DNA of 64,000 nucleotides from Pictodentalium vernedei (lineage: Eukaryota; Mollusca; Scaphopoda; Dentaliida; Dentaliidae), in assembly GCA_031216915.1 (NCBI GenBank), contig CM062289.1, positions 442,627,587 to 442,691,586 of the forward strand, written 5' to 3'. The position numbers were made by a program, and so were the translations under genes. Of the stretch, positions 32,829-43,525 are shown one piece after another; within the stretch, counting starts at the first letter, position 1, and every line of letters starts with the position of its first letter. The notes under the pieces are model-generated. The model had not been told where the DNA came from, searched no databases, and saw only the letters and a program-made list of their open reading frames with translations.

Positions 32829-33199
32829 ATGGCAGTGTCTGGGTACTCTCACTACTCTGGGAAGGCTACATTCTGTGAATTTCCGACATTTCAGTTTAGT
32901 TGTGTTTGCAGCTTTCCTCAAGTTGCGTGTAGGTGTCAGACTTCGAAAAATGGCCAAGCACAATAAAAGTTCTGTATATTTAGGTAATTATTATATTGGC
33001 CTTCCTGATTCTTCATGTATTATAGCTTATTTCGGGCATTCATTGAGTTTCACTCAATTTCACTGCCATTCAGCTATGACTCCGGACATAAGAATGAGTT
33101 TTATTGAATTTTATTTGGCCTCATGAACAAACCGAAAACCGAACCGAACCGAGGTTTTACTCCACCTGATAAACCGAAACCGAACAAGAAATTTAAAAA
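32829..33199. other. No coding exon recognised
   Basis: A possible upstream exon of the receptor could lie here or further out, but I cannot place one. AACCGAAACCGAACAAG at about 33175 with TACAGCTCTAG looks like one end of an unrelated hAT-type element. Confidence 0.35.
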
Positions 33200-33205
33200 C
33201 CTACA

Positions 33206-33411
33206 GCTCTAGTTGGGGCACGGTGGCGCTGTGTACTAAGGCGTACAACATGCCGATAGTACACTTGTCTTTAACCAATGTTAACGCTGCTTTGCGGAGT
33301 TAGTACGTTGGAGAGGTTGCTTGCCGTTGCTCGATGGTTCTCTCCGGCTTCCTCCATCCGAAAAACTATTCGACATGAGGTAACCATGGATATCGAAAGC
33401 TTCGTTAAACC

Positions 33412-33494
<83 letters not shown>

Positions 33495-33495
33495 A
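33206..33495 (+). mobile_element. Degenerate SINE with long AAAT tail
   Basis: Starts within the SINE body (GGCGCTGTGTACTAAGGCG). It continues with TTGCTCGATGGTTCTCTCCG and a type-2-like end (TTCGTTAAACCTAAATAAA), then about 20 AAAT units to 33495. The pol III head is missing and the body is diverged. Confidence 0.75.
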
Positions 33496-33852
33496 CGTGC
33501 GAATCTGTTTTTGTTTATCAGCACCGGTTGGCGGCAGTTTTGTCGCCGAAACGAAATGGAAAACGAAACGCGCAATTCTTTTCTTGTTCACAACATAATA
33601 ACATATTATTTCGAGTTATGGGTGCCTTATTAACTTGAGACAATGTATGTTTGTTAATAAATAATTACCGGTTTCATTTCACCCTTCACGGGGCGACGAC
33701 ATTTAGACAAGGTTGCATTCAAGGCGAGGTCAATTTGGATGTTGTTCCAGATTAGGAGTAAATTTTACCTATTGAAATCCCATTGCTGACGTGTTCGCCA
33801 TGGTTGGTGTGTAAAGCTAAAATTTATGTCATAGGCTTTCTATATATAGTAG
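33496..33852. repeat. Repeat U, copy 1
   Basis: Shares extended similarity with 56609-57022: TGCGAATCTGTTTTTGTTTA, TTTTGTCGCCGAAACGA, CAAGGTTGCATTCA and TGGTTGGTGTGTAAAGCT. Non-coding. Class unknown. It abuts the SINE tail here. Confidence 0.75.
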
Positions 33853-33992
33853 AATGGGTAATCATGGTATAAATATAGAATAAATGTATAGTGCTTTCAA
33901 AAATATATCTAGGAGTAGGAAAAATAATGAAACCGTCGAGACTCTGACAATTACAAATTGACACGTCCCGTGATTACGTTCTTTACAATCTC

Positions 33993-34830
33993 ATCCTTGA
34001 CAGCACAGGCGGCGGAACCACTGGGTCACAGGGGACACGTGCCCCGCCATTTTTTTCTACAGACATGTTGCACGGTTACACAATGATTTAAAATGGACGC
34101 AAGCAAACAAGTCAATATACAGGCATTCCTTTAATATATTATTTGAAAATCTAAGTAACATTTGGCAAAAGAATCACCTTCGGTCGCTTCGGACCGTTCC
34201 TTCTACTTCACCCATCTTCCAACCCGAAGGCTAGACTTTGGGTTGAAAGCTGATTGAAGTAGAAGAAATGGTCAGGACAGTGATTACACCGTGGTATGCT
34301 CATCTAAACGAGATGCAGATGAAATCCCCCTAGTACCCACAAATATCCGTCAAGCATAACCCCTTGAAACAGAGGCGGCGGAACCAGGGGGCACGTGCCC
34401 CTCCACTTTTCTCCACAGATATGTTTCGCAGTTACACAGTCAGAATGAGTTAAACTGGGCGCATGCAAACGTGTCGATATACAGGCATTCCTGTAAATCC
34501 AAACAATATTTAGTCAAAGAATCCCACTTTCGGTCTCCTCGGTCCGTTTCTTCTACTTCAACTATCTTCCAACCCGAAGGTTGGCCGTTTTTTCTACTTC
34601 AACTATCTTCCAGCCCGAAGGCTGGCCTTCGGGTTGGAAGATGGTTGAAGAAGAAGAAACGGACAGGACAGTGATCACACAGCGGCATATTCATCAGAAC
34701 GAGAGGCTATAGTATGTCACTGTACATTTACTGATATTCGATTATAACTTTCTCCCACTGGGCCGAACTATGGTAGCCTTAAAAATTGTGCCCCTCCATT
34801 TTTATCGAGCTCCCGCTGCTTCTGCTTGAC
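33993..34830. repeat. Tandem element V, two units
   Basis: Two head-to-tail units of about 375 and 460 bp (33993-34370, 34371-34830). Each begins AGGCGGCGGAACCA with CACGTGCCCC. Each contains ATACAGGCATTCCT and a hairpin TTCTACTTCA...CAACCCGAAGG paired with CCTTCGGGTTGGAAGATGG. The second unit carries an extra hairpin arm and ends GTGCCCCTCCATTTTTATCG, the inverse of the start. A stray hairpin copy is at 58170-58245. Confidence 0.75.
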
Positions 34831-35226
34831 AGAATACGTTAAAGCATGAAACGGGTGTTAATGTATCGTATTGTCACCCTCTTGCGCATCACAACTTGGA
34901 TGAATCCATTCCTCCATCATTACCTCGTCGGTGTAACCGACTTCGCCATTTTGTTAAGTACTTTTCAATTTCTATATTAAGAATTCATTAACAAAAATAA
35001 ACAAAAAATGTGGCGGAGGTGTCTCATCAGACTAAGCCTACTGAAAGGGGGTATTTCCGATACAAGGTGACCCTGGCTGTCGATAGTGTGGTTAAGCCCC
35101 AATAAATAAATAATAAATACGGCTGAGACAATACCACACACACTTAACACTGTCCAGGCATTTTCCATGACATGGCCCATGACATGAGCCTAGTCCAAAG
35201 CGCTTCCCAAATAATATTTTATTAGT
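34831..35226. other. Intergenic DNA with a SINE/LINE tail fragment
   Basis: GGTGACCCTGGCTGTCGATA...TTAAGCCCCAATAAATAAA at about 35066-35115 resembles a type-2 SINE tail. No gene seen. Confidence 0.45.
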
Positions 35227-35475
35227 TTAACCCTTTACCTAACGAATCGCCCGCATCCGCCCGCGTAATATGCAAATTGAGCAGTTGAAAAAATTAATTT
35301 TTTCAAAATATTTCAACAAAACCATATCATGTGACCCCTCATTGGAACGAGCTCATTGAGCTCGTTCCAATGAGGGGTCACATGATATGGTTTTGTTGAA
35401 ATATTTTAAAAAATGTAAAAAAATTATATTTAAAATAATAAATATTGATATCGTCTGCGTTGGGTAAAGGGTTAA
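35227..35475. mobile_element. D1 piggyBac-type MITE, intact ends
   Basis: TTAA, CCCTTTACCTAACGAATCG, a T-rich arm, and the core CATATCATGTGACCCCTCAT inverted around GAGCTCATTGAGCTC, then GCGTTGGGTAAAGGG and TTAA. About 249 bp with both targets. TTAA duplication with CCC/GGG ends is diagnostic of the piggyBac superfamily. Confidence 0.9.
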
Positions 35476-36160
35476 TAGATGACAATCCAGACACGACTTG
35501 GTAATTCCTTGACGAACTTGTTGAGACGCCGTTCACTTGACGAGATTGCTACGTCCAAGAAAACGGTGGCCAAACACATTTTGAACGTGTTCATTTAAAC
35601 CTGGGAGTTAAACTGGAGAAAAACATTCGTTAAACGATAGATCGTTTGTATGGGTTAAAGTCTGCGAGGTGAACATTTTCGTTCAACTGGATGAAACCAC
35701 CGTGTGTAATTTTCGACTTAACAGTTACTTTCACATTTTTGCTGGCTTCTTCTTTCTTAGATTTGATTTCTTGTCTGTCGCTTCAGGAGATTTTCACCAT
35801 CTCAACTTTTTCATCATTTCTGGAATTAGGGTCGTAGCAGTTTTTACTTATCTCTCCCATGACACTCATATTGTTTTCGGGGAGAATAACGTACAACATC
35901 TTCAAACAATCTAATACATATCTGTACCCGTATGGAAAGAAGTCAACAATACCAGATGTCATCGCCGACTAAATGAGCATAGCTATCTTTCATGAGTGTA
36001 ATTTCAAAGGACGTTTCTATTCAAGGCCCTGTTAATTTATTATATCTTTTTACGCCAATCGTGAGCACACTTTGGGGAAATTTAGTTGTTTAGTGACCAT
36101 GTCACGCCTTTGATCATAACAATATTTGTCCAGTTATGACCGATCGTATATAGGTGACAT
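35476..36160. other. No gene recognised
   Basis: An 81-aa plus-strand frame (35669-35914) is hydrophobic but has no recognisable domain and no supporting context. Confidence 0.35.
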
Positions 36161-36809
36161 TATAAGGTATTCTGTTTGTTGACAGGGGACATGGTCTCAC
36201 GTTCCCTGCATGAAATTTATATTTAACCGAGGCGTCAGCCTCGGTTGAATATAAATTTCACGCAGAGAACGTGAGACCATGTCCCCTGTCAACAAACAGA
36301 ATAACGTATATGTCCCGTTCTTACACAAGTAAAATTGAATTGTTGTACAGCGAATATTAGAAAGCAGACGTTGTTTCGGTAAGGTGTTATTTTTTATCAT
36401 AACAGACAGACGTGATTTCCCTTTATTCAATGTTCACGTACGCAATCACAACAGGGCGAGATGCTCTCGATTCGTTTCAGTTTATGTTACAGTAAATTAA
36501 TGAAAAGAGACCTTATAATCTAATCGGTTTCATAAATAATTACCCATGCTTACATGACTAATCTTTTTGTACGTAATAACGGTACTTTTGTGTGTATTTT
36601 ACTTCAGTTAAATGTATTTGTCTCAGTTGATTTCAAGTGAAAAAAAGATATTGCGATGAACCGTTGCTCATGGCAACGAGACGCTTTCCTTGACAGTGGA
36701 CATAAGAATCGCTGACAGTAGACATATGCGCGTGCCCGGTGGCATAAAATAAAATCAACGAGGCATTGACAAATCACTGCAAGGTATTGCGGTTGGTATC
36801 GGGACATAA
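36161..36809 (-). mobile_element. Composite element K, inverted copy
   Basis: Reverse orientation of 16599-17266. The hairpin (36169-36306, GTTGACAGGGGACATGGTCT arms, AACCGAGGC centre) comes first, then the body TATATGTCCCGTTC to GGTATCGGGACATAA. Conservation is high across the whole unit. Confidence 0.75.
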
Positions 36810-37000
36810 AGTAACCTTTGTGTTTTCGATGATAGCTTTCCGGGTGCCACTAAGTACCATAAAGACGTAAAATGTGTTTTTTTGGTGTGGTACGTCCAAG
36901 GAACGTACTGCACGAAATAAAGTATTTTTCGGCCGTATGGCTCTTCGTTCCTAAATAGATTGTGTTGTCTGGCATCTTATGAGTTTTTCACAATCCAAAT

Positions 37001-37538
37001 TAGGGCTGTCACGATTTTTTAATTGGGAATCGATTAATCGTCGCAAATAATCGATAGTAATCGATTAATCGTACCTAGAGTCCCCTCCCTCTCCCTTTCT
37101 TTGAAGTCGTTAAAAATGAAGTTGAAGTCAGTTTACCTACCTCAAGTAAACAACGAAGACGATCATCTTTTAGAAACATTCAAAGCTTTGATGTTCTGAA
37201 CTTTTGAACCGTCAGTGTAATAATCAAGACCGGTCGGCAGTTGCGAACTTCGCAACTGCCGACCGGTCTTGATTATTACACTGACGGTTCAAAAGTTCAG
37301 AACATCAAAGCTTTGAACGTACCTAAAAGACAAATGATTCTAATGGCTTCTTGAGGTTTAACGTCGACGTTCGTGACCTTTTACCTTCAGAAACAATAGT
37401 TTTTTATCCAATTTTTTTTTTAATTATTAAACGTCTAAAACGGGGTAAAATTTACCGATTCTTCGACAACGAAAAATACTAATCGATTTCGGCGTGAACG
37501 ATCGACAATCGATTATTCGATTAGTCGTGACAGCCCTA
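37001..37538. mobile_element. hAT-type MITE F, copy 3
   Basis: A 538-bp element, inverted relative to copies 1, 2 and 4. The exact 8-bp duplication ATCCAAAT is at 36993-37000 and 37539-37546. The centre ACCGGTCGGCAGTTGCGAAC is inverted. Confidence 0.93.
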
Positions 37539-38451
37539 ATCCAAATTATTCTACCAGTTCTTGAAGTGAAAGGAAAAGATTGCATGGATGGACGATGTCA
37601 CAGTTATGAAACCCTCTGGTGCGGTTGTTTAACACTCTTCTCAGTAGAGGGTTCAGGTAGGAAATGATTCAATACAACACCCCATCAATAAACACACACT
37701 GAATTTGTTTTAATTTTTCGTACGTTGCTTATGTTATATTTCTCTTCACACAACTGTTGCCTCTCGTTTTATCCTTCCGCACACTTGTGCCATATCAATT
37801 AACCCATTCACAGCGCGTGTCGTTTTGTGTATTTTGTCTTCACAAAAGTACGTAATCACATATTATAACATAATTACGATCAAACTACCCATTACGGAAA
37901 TATCGTCCGTAACGCCCCAAATAAACACAAGGCGTCAACGTGACGTCGTAATATTGAGAGAGAGAGAGTTGCCCTGTTTCTGAAATAATTAATTTCACTA
38001 ACTGTTCACCTAATCAGAACACTGTAAAACATTACCGCAATTGTACGGTTAACTAATGTCAGATGACTGTCAAATACAAACGGTCTCGAGGTCGTTAATT
38101 AATTTTAACGGTGTTGCCGTAGAAAAACCCGCGAAGTTGATCCAAAGAACGTATTTTTCAAATCACGCTATCCATTTACGTCGCACGACGGTAAAAATGG
38201 TGAAGTACGAGATCGGCCTTGCCGTACGCCACTCTGGAAGTCACCATTTCCAAGAAGGATGCCCGATGCTTTTGAAGACGAACAGCGACGTATTACTATC
38301 AATTTGTAAGTTTGCGGCCAAGTGAATCATGTTCGTTGCAGTCTTAGGCATGAAAATCAAACAACATCAATTTTTTATGCGAATAATTGTTTCGGTAATC
38401 ATGCAGAATAGCAGACTGTTTGTACTGCGTCACCGATACTCGATGGATCTT
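37539..38451. other. Intergenic DNA with an element B fragment
   Basis: 37757-37835 holds part of the first hairpin of B (TTTATCCTTCCGCACACTTG, CATATCAATTAACCCATTCA). A GA microsatellite is at about 37954-37966. The 89-aa frame at 38056-38325 has no recognised domain. Confidence 0.45.
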
Positions 38452-38461
38452 ATGGCTTGTG

Positions 38462-38873
38462 ACCGGGGGTGCAGTGGCGTCGCGGTAACCGGTTCTCGTC
38501 AGATCACCGAAGTTAAGCAACTTCGAGCGCGGTTAGTAGTTGGATGGGTGACCATTTCAGCGACTGATTAGCGTTCCTGCGTTGTGTCCTTGGGCAAGGC
38601 ACTTAACCCCGATTGCCTACATGGGGGCACGATGACGCTGTGTAGGCAATCGGGGTTAAGTGCCTTGCCCAAGAACACAACGCGGATGTCTTCAACCAAT
38701 CTAACCCTGCCTGTGCCGCGGTGCAGAGTTCAGAGTTACGATGTTGGAGAGCTGGCAGAGGCTCGTCGTTGCTCTGTGGTTCTCTCCGGGTACTCCGGCT
38801 TCCTCCACCCGTAAAACTGTCACCGACATGATATGACCCTGGTTGTTAATGTGTCGTTAAACCCTAATAAAAA
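38462..38873 (+). mobile_element. 5S-rRNA-headed SINE with internal inverted duplication
   Basis: The head matches 5S rRNA: GGTTCTCGTCAGATCACC, GAAGTTAAGCAACTTCGAGC (A-box region) and TTGGATGGGTGACC (C-box region). The shared SINE body (GTGTCCTTGGGCAAGGCACT) and type-2 tail (GACATGATATGACCCTGG, GTCGTTAAACCCTAATAAA) follow. It is flanked by ATGGCTTGTG at 38452-38461 and 38874-38883. Inside, 38580-38621 is repeated in exact inverse at 38641-38682 (loop 19 bp), replacing the normal ACTAAGGCGTACTGCACGTC stretch. Not a functional 5S gene. Confidence 0.9.
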
Positions 38874-38930
38874 ATGGCTTGTGGCCACGGATCTCCGCTA
38901 AGGCCGACAAACCCATATGCTTTTATTGGT

Positions 38931-39296
38931 TCAAGGTAAAATGCGGTTAATGATGGCTGGAATTAAATTACGGTCAAAATGACCGGTGGCAATGTTCCAG
39001 CCATATGGCTGGAACACTGCCACCGGTCATATTGACCGTAATTATTCTGATGCTAATCTTGACGGAAAAATAAGGCAAATGATGGTTAAAATGTTTTACG
39101 GTCATATGTCCAGCAGCTAGTTTCCAGGCATATGATCGTACAAATAACGGCAAACTGTGAAAAAAATTACGGGAGTATACGGCAAATGACAGTGAATTTT
39201 TTTTATACGCTTACGGTCATATGCCTGGAAACTAGCCACCGCTCATATGACCGTAAAAAATTACGGTAATTTTTTTTACAGTGTACAGACATTACA
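38931..39296. repeat. Palindromic element X
   Basis: Two inverted modules: TTACGGTCAAAATGACCGGT with its inverse (to about 39050), and ACGGTCATATG...CTAGTTTCCAGGCATATG with its inverse (39100-39260). It ends ATTACGGTAATTTTTTTTAC. Probably a foldback MITE pair. Confidence 0.65.
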
Positions 39297-40012
39297 TTAC
39301 ATTACATAAAACATTTAGTATAGCGCTCAAATCGTACCACTGCCCCGAATAATTAGGGACAGGGCCACATTCTATGGCGCTTCACAGAAACATATAATAC
39401 ACATTTAACATATTTAAACACTACACATAACATGTTTAAAGGATGATAAAAGAAGTATTCAGTTAACAGAAGTGTGGTGAAATTTGAAAACTTTCTTAAA
39501 TAGATTTTGTTTTAATAGTTTTTCGAATGTTTTCAGGTCTGGGCTTATTTTTATGTAACCTGGCAAGGATTTGGACCTACAGAGCTAAAAGATCTGTCAA
39601 CAATAGTAATTTTCCTATTAAAGGGTTGTGCCAGTTTGAGCGTAGTGCTAGATCTAGTGGCATAAGATTGGTGGAGAAGATAATCAAATTCGCCAAATAT
39701 TCAGGTTCCATGCTATTATGACACTTGAAGACTAGTACAAGGACTTTAAGTTGACATCTAACTGCGACTGGGAGAAAATGGCACTCTTGCAACAAGGCAT
39801 CTGTAGAGCTGGAGAATTTTGACCTATCCATTATGATTTTGGCAGTGAGGTTCTGAATTCTCTGGAAAGGCTTTATTCTGCTTTGCGGCAGGTCCATCAA
39901 AAGGCTATTGCCATAATCCATATGGGTCATTATCAGGGCGTTGGCAACTTTTAGGCATGACTGTTTGAACAAGTAGGGCCTAAGCTTTTTTAAATATACT
40001 AAAACGTGTGGC
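39285..40012 (-). pseudogene. CR1/L2-type LINE 3' end
   Basis: Minus-strand RT C-terminus: THMDYGNSLLMDLP, RIKPFQRIQNLTAKIIMDRS, LPVAVRCQLKVLVLVFKC, EPEYLANLI. After a frameshift the remnant continues (ISPDLKTFEKLLKQNLF). The 3' UTR has CTGTGAAGCGCCATAGAATG and GAGCGCTATACTAAATG, with a tail of TAATG units at 39289-39305. The GCGC/TATA tail motif and pentamer end are typical of CR1/L2-group elements. The frame extends upstream to about 40012, where D2-like sequence begins. Severely 5'-truncated. Confidence 0.85.
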
Positions 40013-40017
40013 CTAGG

Positions 40018-40310
40018 AAAAATAGATTATGACCCCTCATTAAAACGAGCTCAGATAAACCAATCTCGTATCTTTTTTATAGAGAAAACGTGGACCAGAT
40101 ACCCAGATGAAACTCCTTTGCATACACAGAAGTTTTGGGTTCCTGTACGAATCAAAACTGGCTTGTCCCGGTAGGGAAACCAAATTTGGTTACATGGAAC
40201 CAAACACACATATATTTGGTTCTTCAGTCTGTCACACTAACTTGGTGGACTGTCAAGGCCGCTGGGCATTGTATAAATTGTAAAATATAATACCGCGCCA
40301 AGCTAACGTT
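40018..40310. other. Intergenic DNA with a D2 core fragment
   Basis: ATTATGACCCCTCATTAAAA followed by CGAGCTC at about 40027-40053 is an isolated D2 half-core. No gene seen. Confidence 0.45.
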
Positions 40311-40527
40311 TTAACCCTTTACCCATTGTAACGGTCAAACGGCCAGCGCTATTTTTAAAAATCACCAATTAATTTTCATTATTTTTTCATTTTTTGTCTT
40401 AAAAACATAGGTTATGACCCCTCATTGGAACGAGCTCGTGTTTTCGCGACAAAAAATGAAAAAAATTAGTTATTTAAGAATTTTTTTTGCAAGTGTCGTC
40501 TGCTTTTCATGTTAGATAAAGGGTTAA
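40311..40527. mobile_element. D2 piggyBac-type MITE
   Basis: TTAA, CCCTTTACCCATTGTAACGG, the core CATAGGTTATGACCCCTCAT (with the second core arm mostly deleted), then CGTCTGCTTTTCATG, GATAAAGGG and TTAA. D2 shares CCC/GGG ends with D1 but has a different core flank. Confidence 0.85.
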
Positions 40528-40584
40528 AATGTCGACGGAGCAACGTCAGAAACTCATTTTCAGTTGTTCCATCAAGCATGCGTT

Positions 40585-40713
40585 ATCCCTTTACCCATCG
40601 CGCACGATATCGAAATTGCTTATTTTAATTAACGTTTTTTAACATTTAAAAAAAAAATCAACAAAATCATATCATGTGACCTGTCACAGGACCCAGCTCG
40701 ACGAGCGCTTTTT
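40585..40713. mobile_element. Half D1 MITE
   Basis: ATCCCTTTACCCATCGCGC at the left, then TCATATCATGTGACCTG and CAGCTCGACGAGCGC. The right arm is missing. Confidence 0.65.
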
Positions 40714-41954
40714 GTGCGTAGACTGACATCTCAGCCTCCGAACAAATAGGAGAAATGAATGCTTTGAAACCACTGAAAATGGAACACAACACACCGTAGC
40801 AATACTCCAGTGGCGCGGTACTGAATTGCAAAAAGTATCGTTGTAGACTACATAAGTTTATGACTGATCAAGAATTTTCCTCTGATCAAACAAAAAATCA
40901 GTTTCATATCCGCAGCTCCCTACACTGTAATTCACTCGGTGTCATTTACCTTATCACTTGAAAACGATGTTGGAAACAATATGCGGCTCAAACTAACTCA
41001 AAATCCATTCTGAATGTGTGCTCCTTGACATAAACAGGGTATAAAACATAATGCTGACACCCCCACCCCCCTCCATGGCCCATAGCCTAACATTTTAACC
41101 TTCCCGGCCATTCTTTGAATAATTAAACTTTTTTTCGGTTCATGCGTTTTCAAATAAAACGATTGGCTCACACGATTCTGTTTTTTCTTTTCATAACTCA
41201 ATGAACCGAAAAAAAAACACAATTAGGTCCGCCCCCAGCCACGCCCCTAAAATACCAGTCTTCGGAGTTGCAACATGGTGTCAAATCAGTAGAAGTTAGA
41301 ACACTGGCACGTTCTAAATGTGAAAAAGAAAAATAAATTTATATTACTAATTTATCACCATGAAATTATATATAAAATATTTAAATGACCGTGGTGGGTC
41401 AATTTTTCTTTTTCTTCACAACTGTATTTATTTGACATTTCAATTTTTACGCACACTGGGTGATCGTCTGCGTTCATCGTTTTACCCAAATCGATTGTAA
41501 ACAATGGCTGGTCACGACGAATACGGCAATTTTGACATTGAATTCAACTAATTTCATGTCATCTGGCTTTATATCTAACTCCACTTTTACCAACTGTGTT
41601 TTTCAGTTCTCGGGAAACGGTCAAAACCAAAATACAATGTAATACTGATGGCCTACTTCCACCTACCACGGAACGTAACTTTTACGTGAAGTGAACAGTT
41701 GAATGAAATTTGAGGGAGACGTGGCTTATAACGTTTTCTTTGTATTACGTAATTCATTGGTCAATAAAAAAATTAATGACATAAGTGCATTTGACTTGGA
41801 AAGTGAGTCAATTGCTACCTGCATTTCAATAATATGCGCCCTCTTTTATGCCAGAAAAATAATATGTCTACCAGTTTTAGTTTTTAAGTGTTTGTTCGCT
41901 GAAGTAGAGGACGACTAACACTATTTATTTATTTGGGTCGCGAACGTTTAATTA
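40714..41954. other. No gene recognised
   Basis: Frames of 60-74 residues on both strands have no domain. AT-rich and non-repetitive within this window. Confidence 0.35.
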
Positions 41955-42114
41955 TAAGGAATGATCGTTTCTTTGTGTCTATTTCTTGAGTTATGCACCC
42001 CAAAAAACAAAGTCCAAACTGTATAAATGGGCTACCTATTTACACAGTTTGGACTTTGTTTTTTGGGGTTCATAACTCAAGAAATAGACAAAAAGAAACG
42101 ATCATTCCTTAAAT
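41955..42114. repeat. Long near-perfect palindrome Y
   Basis: TAAGGAATGATCGTTTCTTT is inverted as AAAGAAACGATCATTCCTTA. The arms are about 70 bp with few mismatches, around GGGCTACC. Likely a young foldback MITE because the arms have hardly diverged. Confidence 0.88.
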
Positions 42115-42424
42115 GATTTTGAAATCCATCCATTTGAACAACCACCAATTAAAGAAGATACATTACAGGAATCTGCCCGCATGGATGAAAATCTAAAAGT
42201 TTGTTGTATGAGCTAATAAGAAATTTTCTGTGCTGCTGAGGCAGTCTGTTGATTTCCTCAATGGATTGTTCAAAACACTCTGGGACCAACGTAGATTTTA
42301 ATTGATGTACTGCTGCTTATAATTGCTTACTTTGTGATAATTTATATCGAACTCCCGTTAATTAGGTCCTACGGATACCTGTATTTGGTTGAAGGACAAT
42401 ATGAATTTTGCAATTATTAATGTA
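42115..42424. other. No gene recognised
   Basis: No feature identified. Confidence 0.3.
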
Positions 42425-42428
42425 ATAA

Positions 42429-42675
42429 ACCCTTTACCTAACATGAAAAGCAGACGACTCTTGTAAACATAATTCTTGAAAAACTAATTTGTTTCATTTT
42501 TTGTCTCAAAAACATAGGTTATGACCCCTCATTGGAACGATGTCGACAAGCTTCTTCCACAGATAGGTCATAACCTATGTGCTTGAGACAAAAAATGAAA
42601 AATATAATGAAATTTAATTGGCGATTTTTGAGAATAGTTATGGCCGGTTTGGCCGTATGCCGGGTAAAGGGTTAA
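42429..42675. mobile_element. D2 piggyBac-type MITE
   Basis: CCCTTTACCTAACATGAAAA at the left, the core ATAGGTTATGACCCCTCATT and its partial inverse, right end CCGGGTAAAGGG before TTAA. The left target has mutated to TAAA. Orientation is opposite to 40311. Confidence 0.85.
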
Positions 42676-43164
42676 ATTACTAGAGTGGTTGCCATCTCCT
42701 TAGTTTAAAATTCAGTCGAAGCATTAATCAGGAAGCATTACTATATCTGAGTGGCTTAGAGAGAATAAAATACACAAAGCATTGTTCAGGCCTGTCGACC
42801 ATCTACACTGAGAAAAACACACAATTTTTGCACTATATTGGGGGGGGGGGGGCGGAAAAAAATTGCTTGAACATAGGTGTGAGTGGGTGGGTGCTCAAGT
42901 AGAAAAAAAAAATATATATGTAAACAGTTAATGAATTTGGTTCCTTTTTCACCATTATGGCATCTTCTGTGCCCCAAACAGTAACAAAATGTCACCAGTT
43001 GACAATAAAAGCTCATTTAGAGAGAAATATTGGAAAATTTCTTATCCGTTCTCTTGTCGGGTATGTTATCTCCTGATACATCCAGACCAGTTCTAGCTCG
43101 TCTTGTTATGGCCCCTTCAGGGTGTGTATGCTGCGTCAACTCATTGTCCTTTTGCACGTTTTTT
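42676..43164. other. Intergenic DNA with poly-G run
   Basis: G run at 42840-42852. No gene seen. Confidence 0.4.
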
Positions 43165-43167
43165 GAA

Positions 43168-43453
43168 GTGGGCAAGACACTTCACCCCGATTGCCTACAT
43201 GGGGGCACGATGACGCTGTGTACTGAGGCGTACTGCACGTCGTTGGTGCGCATGTCTTCAACCAATCTAACCCTGCCTGTGCTGCGGTGCAGAGTTCAGA
43301 GTTACGATGTTGGAGAGCTGACAGCTGCTCGTTGTTGCTCGGTGGTTCTCTCCGGGGACTCCGGCTTCCTCCACCCGTAAAACTGTCACGGTCACGATTA
43401 GCCATTGTGCATAAGTATGTGACCTTAAACACCAATAAATAAATAAATAAATA
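43168..43453 (+). mobile_element. SINE, type-1 tail, 5'-truncated
   Basis: Starts at GGGCAAGACACTTCACCCCG and runs through GCACGATGACGCTGTGTACT and CGGTGGTTCTCTCCGGGGAC. It ends with the type-1 tail (ATTAGCCATTGTGCATAAGT, GTGACCTTAAACACCAATAA) and AAAT units. The head is missing. By tail it belongs with the tRNA-headed subfamily. Confidence 0.88.
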
Positions 43454-43525
43454 TCTGAACGTCGTTCGACTCACGGCTGCCTGTTTGATTCCATGTTGGC
43501 TTCATCTTATACTGTCTTATATTTT

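Noticed and set aside
38465-38570. 5S rRNA gene (also 51575-51671)
   Set aside because: Strong 5S similarity covers only the promoter region and runs directly into SINE body. The ends of a real 5S gene are missing.
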